Shown: positions 36,842 through 47,325 of the stretch, in pieces | Position numbering within the stretch: position 1 is the first letter of the stretch | How the letters are laid out: each line of letters begins with the position of its first letter | Origin: Phragmites australis | Lineage: Eukaryota; Streptophyta; Magnoliopsida; Poales; Poaceae | Reading direction: 5' to 3' | Length of the DNA stretch: 64,000 bases | Assembly (NCBI RefSeq): GCF_958298935.1 | Contig: NC_084933.1 | Span: forward strand, 7,361,001-7,425,000 | Position numbers and translations under genes: made by a program | The notes under the pieces: generated by a model | What the model was told of the DNA's origin: nothing | Seen by the model: only the letters and a program-made list of their open reading frames with translations | The model's database searches: none

Positions 36842-37115
36842 TTAATCATCTCTAGGATCCACCTCCGACCGCTTAGCCACCTTCACCATGCTCTGCTCCA
36901 CAGCTCCACCGGAGCCCTTGCAGGAGAGCCCGAGCCCTTGGGCTCCGGCCGCGAGCCGGCACCGCCGTCCGTCCCGCCTCTCCTGTCGCTGCTCTTGGTG
37001 CAAGCCAGGTACGCGGCGAGGAACGGGTCGTCCTCCAGCCGGACGGCGCGGGCTTCGACAAGCTCCTCGCTCCCTACATCGGCATGGTCGTTGGCCTGCC
37101 CGGCGGCGGCGGTAA
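36842..37115 (-). pseudogene. Broken 3' fragment of a host gene of unknown function
   Basis: The minus strand reads VRLEDDPFLAAYLACTKSS in one frame (about 36985-37050). After a one-base-type frame change it reads CKGSGGAVEQSMVKVAKRSE to a stop at 36842-36844. The composition and conserved look (DPFLAAYLACTKS) suggest a real plant protein C-terminus, but I do not recognise the family with certainty. The upstream part is missing, so it is probably a captured or truncated fragment. It may also be the last exon of a gene whose other exons lie beyond AT-rich DNA to the right. Confidence 0.4.
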
Positions 37116-37634
37116 TTTGGGGTTAAGAAAATGACGAGATTAGCCCTAAGGGTAGTGGATCCTAATTTAATTACTTAATGAAATAATTATGAAAATATCT
37201 AGACTAATAGACGGTTGGATTTAATCTATGATACCTTAAGCTGTGGATATCATTTTCTACTATATAAAGGAGCTCTTTTCTTATACTAAAGGGAGGGGCA
37301 CTGTCATTTGCAGGAACAAAAATGGGTCGCTAACGAACAGAACACAGGGAGCCCAAAACTGGAACCCTTTCCAAACACCTATTACAACGACAATGCAGTA
37401 ACCTCCTGCGAGAATAGTACAACACAGCAGGCCCTCACCGAGCAACGACTACTCAACGTTTACACGTTGTATTTTCATAATTTGCAGTCACAAGCTCTGG
37501 CTGTCCCATTTGGTGAAACTTATATTATGGTGTTACTGTGTTATATATGGTGTTACATGTTTACAATATATTGTATCATGTTAACAAAAATTGTCTTCTC
37601 TGAGGCTATACTCCTATCCCAGGTTAAAAACTAT
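37116..37634. other. Intergenic
   Basis: Contains a TATATAAAGG box near 37261-37270 and an open plus frame at 37308-37658 with no recognised domain. No supported gene. Confidence 0.35.
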
Positions 37635-38743
37635 CACTACTACGGAAATACTAATTAACCAATGTTGATTCATAACTCTGGTCACTGTAGGTTATTGATC
37701 TAACACCCTACAATGGATAATAATAATCGATAATAGTATATCACCGTCCATGGTATGATCCGACAATAATAATCAGTTTATCACCATTAAGTTTTTCTAG
37801 GCAAAAAAACAAAAAAAAAATTTATTTGGCACCTAATGAGACCACTAATCTGACCACAGCCACCCCTATCCACAAGTCAGCTGATTTTTTGCATGCATGT
37901 GATTTGTGGGAGTCGAACCTATAACCTCTCACCTCGTATGAGGTTTTCTTACCATCTCACCTATCACTGCCTGTTAATAGCAATGAGATATTTTTACCTT
38001 TTGATCATTGTTGTCCAAAACTTGTGTCAAATTTTATAAATTTTTAAATATCTCAATAGAAACAATATTATTAATTTACCTATTAGAGACTAACATTTAT
38101 TTAACGTACATTATTGTATCATTCTTTATTTCATCAAAGGCAGAACTAAGTTGGCCCACTTGAAAGTGAGAGAAAGAGCTTGGACCATACACATGTCCAT
38201 TATTTAGCCCTTAAGCATTTGCTTATATTATCATATCATCTAGTTATTATTATCTTGAGTATTTTTTTATTTAATTTATGAGTGCTAGGTGCTCTAATGA
38301 GTAAACCACAATAAAAAGAAATTGAGCCTGATAAGTTACGGATGCTAAATTAGTTGTAAAGTCAATTTGGAAACCTAGATAACTTGAAATAAAAAAATTA
38401 TCAACTATAAAGTTGATTTCGTCGAGAGCTTATACATCATATAAAGATTATCTCTATCTAACTTTATATAAAACATTTATGAATTTCTAAAGATGGGATG
38501 AAAAATTAGAATAGGTATGATAATCTATTATCACTGCCGATTCATTATTGATAGTGGTATTTTCACTATCATTTTGTTATTTAATGTTAACTGAGAGTGA
38601 TATTATCACTGTTGATTCATAACATGAACTGACAATAATGTTTTATTATCAGTGTCAGTTCTTTTTAGGTAGACTATCATTATCAATTCTTAATATTAAT
38701 CAATAATGATAGCTCGACGCTGATTACAGTTTTTTTAATAGTG
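37635..38743. mobile_element. Non-autonomous CACTA element with tRNA-like segment
   Basis: Starts CACTACTACGGAAATAC and ends TTTTTTTAATAGTG, with the 3-bp target duplication TAT at 37632-37634 and 38744-38746. Degenerate repeats of a TATCA-TGTCAGTTC type lie at both ends (37680-37795 and 38520-38720). The interior has a tRNA-like segment (37900-37975) followed by a GATATTTTTACCTTTT block that also follows the tRNA-like segment of the element at 21047. No transposase. Confidence 0.78.
37900..37975 (-). other. tRNA-like sequence inside the CACTA element
   Basis: The minus strand reads TAGGTGAGATGGTAAG (A-box-like) and GGTTCGACTCC, a perfect B-box consensus. It lies about 270 bp from the left terminus, similar to the counterpart at 21381-21450. 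Acceptor stem pairing is not convincing. Confidence 0.5.
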
Positions 38744-39276
38744 TATGGCTCTGGTTCAAAAAAAAAATGCCGATGGCCACAACAGTGGGTAGTAGATATT
38801 TCTTGGCTCACCATCAAACATAGGTACGAACTCTAGCTTGGTACCTAGCAGTGTTGCTCGTTGGAAGGCAATCAAAGTAGATAGATTTTGTTTGTACCCA
38901 TCCTAGTCTGGTTGCAATTTATTTGGGAGGTGTTGTTGGCGTTATTTGTTACTATTTATTTCCATCACAATTTGTGTGATACTCTCAGCCTAACGCTTTA
39001 ACTTTGTAATAAGTAATCGTTCAGTGCCTCCACAGAGGCACGCACCGGGATTTTTAATTATTCCAATATGACACCAAAACTCATTATGCATAAAAGAGAA
39101 AATCTGACGAGTGAATTGTCAGAGAGAAAATAAGGCCTAGAGCAACTGGACATATGCAAAAGCAGAGAAATTTATAAGTTCCTAAAACCTTGACCCACTC
39201 AATATCGGCAAGAGCAAAGCAGAAGTGGGGACGGAGCTGGCCGGGTTTCCCATGAGCATAAGGTAGCATTTGATTA
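38744..39276. other. Intergenic
   Basis: No supported gene or RNA between two CACTA elements. Confidence 0.45.
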
Positions 39277-40541
39277 CACTACTACAGAACCTCACATAAT
39301 AGCCACCACTTTCAATGCCGGTTCAAAGGAATTAGTATTGAAAGTGGTATCAGTGCCGGTTCTAAAATCCCCCGCCCGTGATCAAGGGTCTGGAATTAAG
39401 AACCGGCACTGATAGTTACTATCAGTGCCGGTTGGTGGTTAGAACTGGCATTGATACATCAGTATCGGTTCTAACCACAAACCGACACTGATAGTGGTGT
39501 TTCAATGCTGGTTCCTCTTTAAACCGGCAATAATAGTCTCCTACAGTATATATAGTCAATCTTCTTCCCCGTCTCGACCCAGAACAGAGCCGCCGCCGCT
39601 GCAGCCCAGTGTTACAGTGCCTCCTTGCCATTTTTTTGGTGATTTAAGGTTTTTTTTTTTTGCGTGGGAGCCTTCAAAATTTGAAGGAGTCAACTGTTTT
39701 AAGGTTAGTGAGATGATCTATATTTTATTTTTGGATAGATTACTTGGTAGATTACTCTAGGGTTGATGATGGATGGTGCTTGTTCCATGGTTATGGATTT
39801 AGAGATGTAGTTGAGATTTAATTTAGGTAAAGTTTGCAACTTTGTCGTTGTTAGATGTATAGAGATGATCTATATTTGATTCTTAGTTGGATTTTAGTTG
39901 CTAGATTGCTCTAGGTTTGAATTTAGGTGGTTGTTAGTTGGTGTTGAAATTTGGAATGAGCAAGAGCTCAAATATCCATATAAATTAGAGAAAGGTCGTA
40001 ATTTTATCATTGTAGATGATTTAACAAGTAGATTAAAAGTCACATGTAAATAGAGTTGGGTGCCTATATTAAAATCTAGGGACAATTGCAAATTTGCCAC
40101 TTGTTGAACCGTTATTGCCATTCAAAAATTGCAAAAATACCGCTAGAACTGTCATTCGAGTGGCATCCAAAGAATAAACAGGGAGGTATTTGCAAAATAT
40201 CCCTAAAATCTAGCTCTAATTTCTAGTATGTGGATTGCATATATTTTTAAAGTCATGAATTTTAGTAATAATCCAGTGGATTTCCTCTTTTAATTAATCA
40301 ACGTAGTGAATTTAACATGTACATTTGATAAAATACTGTGTTGTAGGGATGGCACATCCACCCAGGTCGCAATCGAACTCGGCATCCTTTGGAAGGCGGG
40401 TCTCCCGACCCGGCCCAAGTACCCGAAGGAGACGGACCCTCAAATAGGGACCAATCAGGATGCGAGATAATTCGATGAATATGTTCTAGATTTTAAAATA
40501 TTTAATAATTATAAGTCCAATGTGTTTAATTATAATGATTT

Positions 40542-43500
40542 GCAGATGGACCGGTCATGGATGTACAAGGAACGAGGGCTAGAGTTCATTGTTGGCATCA
40601 ATGCTTTTTTAGGGCTTCCGCGGCGTACAAGAAGCCAAAAAGGAAGCGTGACGAGCACTATATATGTTGTCCGTGTATTAACTGCAAGAATGGGAAGCAG
40701 TTTTCAAACATAGAGCAGATCCGTGCATACTTGATTCGCAGGGTTTCAAGGCTGGCTACACGTGTTAGACTGAGCACAGTGAACTTGCAGATGTTGGGCG
40801 TGAAGGGCAACCAATAGTCGAAGGAGACGGAGGCAACGATCCGACGGCTAACGAAGACTTCGATATGTCGGCATTTGAAGATACTTTTTGTCGAGAACGA
40901 TGATTGGGACACTTTTGTTGGCAACAATGAAAAAGGCATAGAACAAATGTTGCGCGATGGGGAGGGGGATTTCACCGGTGAAAGACAACATCAAAAGTAC
41001 CAGCGCATGATAGAGGACTCTAAAACACTAGTATACCCGAACTGTAAAGGTGAGCACAGCAAGTTGCATGTGGTGCTGACACTGATGCAAATGAAGGCTA
41101 GCAATGGTTGGGCCGATAAGGGCTTCAATGAATTATTAGAATTCTTGAATGAATTACTTCCAGAGGGGAATATGTTGCCCAAAAACACGTACCATACCAA
41201 GCAGGTTGTATGCCCGTTGGGATTGGAAGTAGAGAAAATACATGCATGTGAAAACGACTGCATGTTGTTCTACGGCGAGGATGCAGACTTGGAAGCGTGT
41301 CGTGTTTGCAATGCACCACGGTACAAGAGCAACGTTGATGATATCGAGAGCGATGGCGCGGGGGTGAAGAGAAAGAAGGAAAGATCCCCCGTTAAGGTGG
41401 CTTGGTATTTCCCTATAATCCCCTGTTTGAAGCGATTGTTTGCTAACAGAGCGAATGCCGAGCTGATATGATGGCATGGCGAACAGTGCAAGAAAGATGG
41501 AATGCTTAGACACCTTGCTGATGGCATACAATGGAGGAGATTCGATTCGAAATACAAGGAATTCAGAGATGAAGTGAGAAATATAAGGTTCGGGTTGAGC
41601 ACGGATGGGATGAATCCTTTCGGCAACACGAGAAGTACTCATAGCACTTGGCCCGTGACTCTCTATATCTACAACCTTCCATCTTGGATGTGCATGAAGC
41701 GGAAGTACCTTATGATGCCTCTGCTGATTAGTGGGCCAAATCAACCAGGCAACGATATCAATGTGTACCTCAAACCATTGGTGGAAGATCTTCTTGTACT
41801 GTGAAAAGATGGCGTACGGGTATGGGATGAGTACAGACGCGAGAATTTCACCCTGCGCGTGATGCTATTCATGACGATCTCAGATTGACTTGCTCTTGGT
41901 AACCTATCAGGGCAGACTGTAAAAGGATACAATGGATGTGTTCAGTGCTTGGAGGAAACGGAGGGGCAGTGGCTGAAAAACAGCCGGAAAATGATCTTCA
42001 TGGGTCACCGTAGGTTCCTTCGTCTGGATCACCCATACCGCAAGAATAAAAGAGCTTTTGACGGGACGGTGGAGCTTCATTAAGCTCCGAAAATTCGCAG
42101 TGGAGAACAGGTATTTAAGATGGTTAAGACACTTAGAGTTGTACTTGGAAAGGGGCTAGGCAGTAAAAAATCCAGGCTGAACAAAATGCTCCCATGTGGA
42201 AAAAGATGTCAATATTTTGGTTGCTGCCTTATTGGAAGTATCTTATGGTCCGACACACAATCGATGTCATGCACGTGGAGAAGAATGTGTTTGATAGCTT
42301 GATTGGTACCTTACTAGACATACCCGGTAAAACAAAAGATACACTAAATACACAGTTGGACCTGGAAGAAATGAACCTCAGGAAGGACCTACACTACATA
42401 CAATTAGACAACGGCAAAAAGAAACTTCCGACAACTTGCCACACTATGAGCAAGGAAGAGAAGATCCGCCTGTGTGGTTGCTTGCGTGATGTCAAAGTTC
42501 CAACCGGTTACTCCTCCAACATCAGGAGCTTTGTAAACATGAAAGATACAAAGTTAGTTAGCATGAAGTCTCATGATTGTCACGTGATGATGACGTAGAT
42601 GCTTTAGTTGCAATTCGAGGTATTTTGCCAGATAAGGTCTGAGACCCAATCATTAAGCTGTGTTCGTTCTTCAACGCAATTTCACAGAAGGTCATTGATT
42701 CGAACAAACTGGCAAAGCTGCAGGAAGACGTGGTCCATACTATATGTTAGTTTGAGACTATTTTCCCTCCGATATTTTTTTTGATATAATATCCCATCTA
42801 ATTGTTCACATTGTCGGTGAGATAAAGAGCCTTGGCCCCGTGTTTCTGCATCAGATGTATCCTTTCAAAAGGTTCATGGGGGTTCTAAAGAAATATGTTC
42901 GTAACCGAGGTCGGCCGGAAGGTTGCATTGCCTAAGGGTGGAGTACGGAGGAGGTCATTGAGTTTTGCATTGACTATATGAAACTGAACGCGATTGGTAT
43001 GCCTATATCTCGCTATGAGGGGAGGCTAAAGGGGAAAGGGACAATATGTCATACTTCAATCCATATCAAAGATCATGCTTCATTCACTCAAGCACACTTC
43101 GCAGTTCTGCAACAGGCTGTTGTAGTGATCCCGTATGTCAAAATGCACGTGAGCATGCTACGCTCCACAAATCCAATGAAGTCAGATGATTGGATCGCAA
43201 GAGAGCACAAAGATAATTTCGGTAATTGGTTACATCAACACATGATGGGTAAGGATACCGACGATGCTATGTTGGAACTGCTGGCAAACGGCCCGTCAAC
43301 TACGATTCGCACATTCCAAGCATACGAGATTAACGGCTATACATTTTATACGCGAGCACAAGATAACAAGAGCACTAACCAAAATAGCGGTGTCCGTACT
43401 GATGCCTGTGACCGCGTTGGCAACAGGGAGACCTACTATGGATTCATAGAGGAGATTTGGGAACTTGAATATGGCGAGTTGATGGTCCCTCTGTTTCGGT

Positions 43501-43734
43501 GCTAATGGGTCAGACTCCCAAGGGGAGTCAAGGTCGACAAGTACGGTATGACTACTGTGGACCTCAAACTCGTCGAATATAGAGAACAACCATTCGTGCT
43601 TGCCAATAATATTGCACAAGTCTTCTATGTAAAGGACCTGGACCCAGCTAACATTGATGACACTGCCTCTCATTGATGACACTGCGGAAGCTACCTACAT
43701 ACGCTACGACCATAACGAAGCATTAATCGTTTAG
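40542..43734 (+). pseudogene. TNP2-type CACTA transposase (element A)
   Basis: Domains in order are as follows. A Transpos_assoc zinc-finger domain starts MDRSWMYKERGLEFIVGI and, after a frameshift near 40610, continues ICCPCINCKNGKQF. Transposase_21 spans 40875-42400, with HVVLTLMQMKASNGW, FGLSTDGMNPFGN, PGNDINVYLKPLVEDL and DVMHVEKNVFDSLIGTLLD. A DUF4218-like part lies at 42620-42980. A DUF4216-like part, YYGFIEEIWELEYG and MVPLFRCXWV (X a stop), lies at 43430-43640. I count stops near 41469, 41802, 41886, 42081 and 43503 and at least two frameshifts. The enzyme would have cut and joined the CACTA ends. It is clearly better preserved than the transposase of element B. Confidence 0.9.
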
Positions 43735-44139
43735 TGAAAGCAGCTTTCATGTATTTGGTGAAATTTGTATAATATTTAGGTTAAGCTTTATTTTGTATCA
43801 AGAACATGTATGGATGATGTAATAATATGCTTTAATTTATATCGAGTGCATATAGATTTTAAGAGGCCTAAACATTTTTTGAAATTTTCTAGAATTATTT
43901 TTCAACATAAAACAAGTTAAAAAGATTTTATAAAATTTATTTGCATTTTTCTAGAATTAAAACTAATTTTATATCCAACAAAGCATATTAAAGCATTTAT
44001 TTTGTCAAACAAAACATTTTTAAATATTATAAGAATTAATTAGGATTTTCTAAAACTATTTTCCAGATTACAACATTTATTTTATAATATTAAAACTATT
44101 TATTATACTTCCAGGGAATTTATCAATAGAAGAATATAT

Positions 44140-44285
44140 GTACAACCGGCACTGATAGTTGAAGTATCAGTGCCGGTTACTACATAGAACCGGCATTGAT
44201 ACTAGTATCGGTATCGGTTACTAACTAGAACTGGCACTGATACTAGTATCAGTGCCTGTTACTACACAGAACCGGCACTGATACG
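44140..44285. repeat. Internal cluster of CACTA-A end motifs
   Basis: Five to six alternating-orientation copies of the TATCAGTGCCGGTT motif, identical in kind to those at the element's ends but placed between gene 1 and the 5' exon of gene 2. CACTA-B has the same layout at 26998-27170. Confidence 0.75.
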
Positions 44286-44329
44286 TCTCCTATATTTGTC
44301 TCCAACACTTAGTCGCATCCTCGTTCCTT

Positions 44330-44599
44330 TATTCACCCTAGCCCCGCCTTCTTGTTCGCTTCAGTCACCCGAGCCCTGACGCCACCCTGACGCGCCACCG
44401 CCTCCTCCCGACGCCACCCCGACGCGCCGCCGCCTCCTCCCGACACCGCCCCGACACGCCGCCACCTCCTCCCGACGCTGATTCGTCCCCGGAGCCCTCG
44501 CCGCCGTCACCCCCCACGGAGGAGGAGCCGCTGCCGCCCCTGACGCCGACACCGAGGACCACCTCTCCTGCTCTCCTCCATCCCCTTCAAGCCCAACAG
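44330..44599 (+). other. GC-rich 5' exon of the second gene of CACTA-A
   Basis: Follows the internal motif cluster and ends at a GTAAGC donor, like 27180-27468 in CACTA-B. It contains three copies of a 32-bp unit, 44378-44473 (GACGCCACCCTGACGCGCC type). Confidence 0.5.
44378..44473. repeat. 32-bp tandem repeat, three copies
   Basis: Three head-to-tail units beginning GACGCCACC or GACACCGCC and ending CTCCTCCC, with few differences. Confidence 0.75.
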
Positions 44600-45708
44600 G
44601 TAAGCACCATCCCGTCCTCCCCATCGAAACCCTAGTTACCTCCCATCTCGGTGATTGCGTGATTTCAGTGATTGCGTGATTTCGGATACGGTCCTCCCCG
44701 ATGAAACGCTTTCTTCTTGCACTACCTTCTTTGCCTTTGAATGTGTACTGACGATGCTTGCTTATGATATAATGTTTGACAAATTTTAGATGTTTAGCTG
44801 AAGCACACTGAGTAAAGCTTGATGATTAATAGAAAGTGGTTGGACTGATAGGATTATTCTGCTTGTGTGTGTATGTTTGCTTCAGCGTGTGTAAGTGAAG
44901 TTGCATTGCAACAATATTGAATGAAATTTCAGAATAATTGTGGACAGATTTAGAGTTGTATTAGTACCACAGGTGCAAAAATGGTATATCGCTTTGCAGT
45001 GTTGACACTAGTTATATATAAGCATATTTTCATATCAACTTCTTAACTCTTGGTGCCTTATTTTAAATTACCTGGGATGATCAGCATCTCTGCCAAAGAA
45101 CTCAGAAAAACCTGGTCTAGTGTTTATAGATACATGATGTTGAAACATATTTTAAATTACCAGTTCATCTTATGGTAGTATGTACTTATGTTATTGACTA
45201 GTCTTAGCAGTATTTATAGTAATCTGTAGGACCAATAGTAAGTGATCACTTCACAAAAGAAACAAATTGCATATATTATCAGAATCTCATCTATAAACAG
45301 ATGGTAAAGTACAAAGGAGAGAAAAACCATTGCAAAGAGAATATGTCATGAAAAATTTCTGTGACCAATGTTTCTCTCCATTTTTCCTATGGTTTGTCTG
45401 CCAAAAATAGTTTCCTGGTGCAGTGGCAATAATAGTTTCCTAGTGCAGTACTAAATGGGTGGAAAGGGGAGTAAACATGTAAAACATTATGAATAACCTG
45501 GTTAGACATGAAGGAGTAGCAGATAATTCAAAGCTTCATATTACTTGGATCAATGCCGTCGGTGTTCGGTGAATTAAAAGGTGCTAGGATTGTGACATGT
45601 TGGACAAGAACTTGGCTGTTTATATAGAAAAGCACCCCGGATAATATATTTGCATTTGTGAATGAATTATTATGTTTTAACTGAAAGCGATGATATAGTT
45701 GTAGAACA

Positions 45709-46053
45709 ATGACTGATGGTTGGACGTGCACTATCGAAAAGATCGATGATATAGTTGTAGACCTAAGGAAGATGGCTAACGAAAGCTTCGATCCCTATTC
45801 GTGCAAGTGCTCTATGGATGCGAACCGGTTTGTACTCCAACTTGAATAGGTAGTGAGCAGGCTTCAGAAGTTGTCCATTCAATCGGCCGAGTTGCTGGAC
45901 TGTCAAGATGTTGGCCACCTTGAGGGCGATGATGTGGATTCTAACGTGGACCCGAACGATGTGGTTCCTTATGACTACATTGAGGGCGATGATGTTGGCC
46001 ACATTGAGGGCGATGAGTATTGGTGGTTGCCGAGTGATGATAGCGACGAGTAG
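45709..46053 (+). pseudogene. Small acidic ORF of CACTA-A
   Basis: A frame of 114 codons plus stop, starting MTDGWTCTIEKIDDIVVDL, with one in-frame TAG at 45848-45850. The C-terminal half has a repeated acidic motif (GHLEGDD, YIEGDD, GHIEGDE) and ends WWLPSDDSDE. It lies where the second gene of a CACTA element would be. I recognise no domain. Confidence 0.4.
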
Positions 46054-46192
46054 TTTGAATGTATAATGCTTGTATGGACCTGATTATTATGTGTTCTGTA
46101 CTTTGTCCATGAACACTTGCATAACTAATTTTCAGGTTTGATGCGCCAAAATCATATGTATTGATTTCTTCAATTCTTGAAATTGCAGATCC

Positions 46193-46396
46193 TCGAGCTG
46201 TCCAAAGAATGTCTCATGCCTCATGAAATCAACGCACTTCAAGAACAACTTGTCGGAAGAACAACTTGTCGGGTTCATCAACGACGAAATCATCAATCTA
46301 ACCGGCGAGTTCCATGAAATTGGATCGTCTTTCTCATTACCTTCAACCCATAAGAAAGGACAGAGTTCAGATCTATCAGTTCACAAGAAATCTTAA
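46193..46396 (+). pseudogene. C48-peptidase-like tail exon of CACTA-A
   Basis: An AATTGCAG acceptor precedes a frame containing KNNLSEEQLVGFINDEIINL and TGEFHE, ending at TAA 46394-46396. This lines up with CQFIMYEVIHKSGRFF of CACTA-B and with the end of C48/ULP1-like proteases in plant CACTA elements. The catalytic core is absent. Confidence 0.5.
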
Positions 46397-46849
46397 ACTC
46401 TATAAGATTATTGTAATGAAACTTGATATGTATGTGGTGTGTATATATATATTGTGACGAGACTTGATGCTTTATAAATAAAATTTATATGTGCTTGTGT
46501 ATATACGCTGTGATGAAAATTAATATGTATGCGTGTCTATTGCCGGTAACGTCCAAAATTTAAAAATGGCACGGTACTGGCGGCAACCGCTATGTTTTAA
46601 AAAAAAGGCGGGAAACACCTATCAGTGCCTGTTGGTAATACTAACCGGCACTGATAATGATTTTCAGTGCCGGTTCCATACCCAACACTGATAGTCACTG
46701 ACTATCAGTGTCGATTAATCAGTGCCAGTTCAGAAACCGACACTGATCACGTTTTTGAACCGGCACTGATCACCTGTTCAGCAGTAGTGTTATATAGTGA
46801 GGTAGTATAGAATAACTCATTTATGTATTTAAAGATGAGATGATTATAA

Positions 46850-47060
46850 ATGTTTGTTTGGTAGGGATGGAAGATCCTATTTTAGAACCTCAAACCTACC
46901 GTCATCCTCACATCCCGAGTGGGATGGTTGCATTCTAGGATCCTCTCGTCCAGCATCTAAAGGAATATTTTCTTATCTCATCCTACCTCAATCAGTAACC
47001 GAAAGTTTGAAAAAAATAGAATAGGATTATTCCATCCCACATCACTCTCAAATCAAACAC
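46850..47060. mobile_element. MITE
   Basis: Inverted ends TGTTTGTTTGGTAGGGATGG and CCATCCCAC...CAAATCAAACAC. No coding content; superfamily not certain. Confidence 0.5.
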
Positions 47061-47067
47061 TATCTAA

Positions 47068-47323
47068 GAGCATCTTTAATAATGTAGATTACTTGCTAGC
47101 TTTAAGATTGTACATGCCATTTATAGATTCCACTGAAGATAATTCTCCAATGTGTTGTTTATAAAGTTATATCTTCATATTCTTAATACTCACACATTAT
47201 GTCTAGTTTTCTATTATAGACTATCTTTTGAATAAGAGCTAGCTATGTTCTCTCTTTCCTCTGTATAGGATAAATATTGATATAGACTAATAGCTAGCTG
47301 ATTGGTCATCGTTAGAGATACCC
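47068..47323. mobile_element. Tourist-like MITE
   Basis: Left GAGCATCTTTAATAATG and right CATCGTTAGAGATACCC are inverted with about four differences, flanked by TAA and TTA. Interior AT-rich and noncoding. Confidence 0.5.
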
Positions 47324-47325
47324 TT

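Larger units (their letters stand above)
39277..46789 (+). mobile_element. CACTA (En/Spm) transposon A, full-length
   Basis: Left terminus CACTACTACAGAACCTCAC and right terminus CAGCAGTAGTG are inverted. A perfect 3-bp target duplication TTA lies at 39274-39276 and 46790-46792. Subterminal repeats of TATCAGTGCCGGTT occur at 39293-39530 and 46618-46775, with a third, internal cluster at 44140-44285. Gene 1 (40542-43734) is TNP2-type; gene 2 (44330-46396) is heavily deleted. Length 7513 bp. Both genes carry stops, so it is not autonomous now. Confidence 0.92.
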
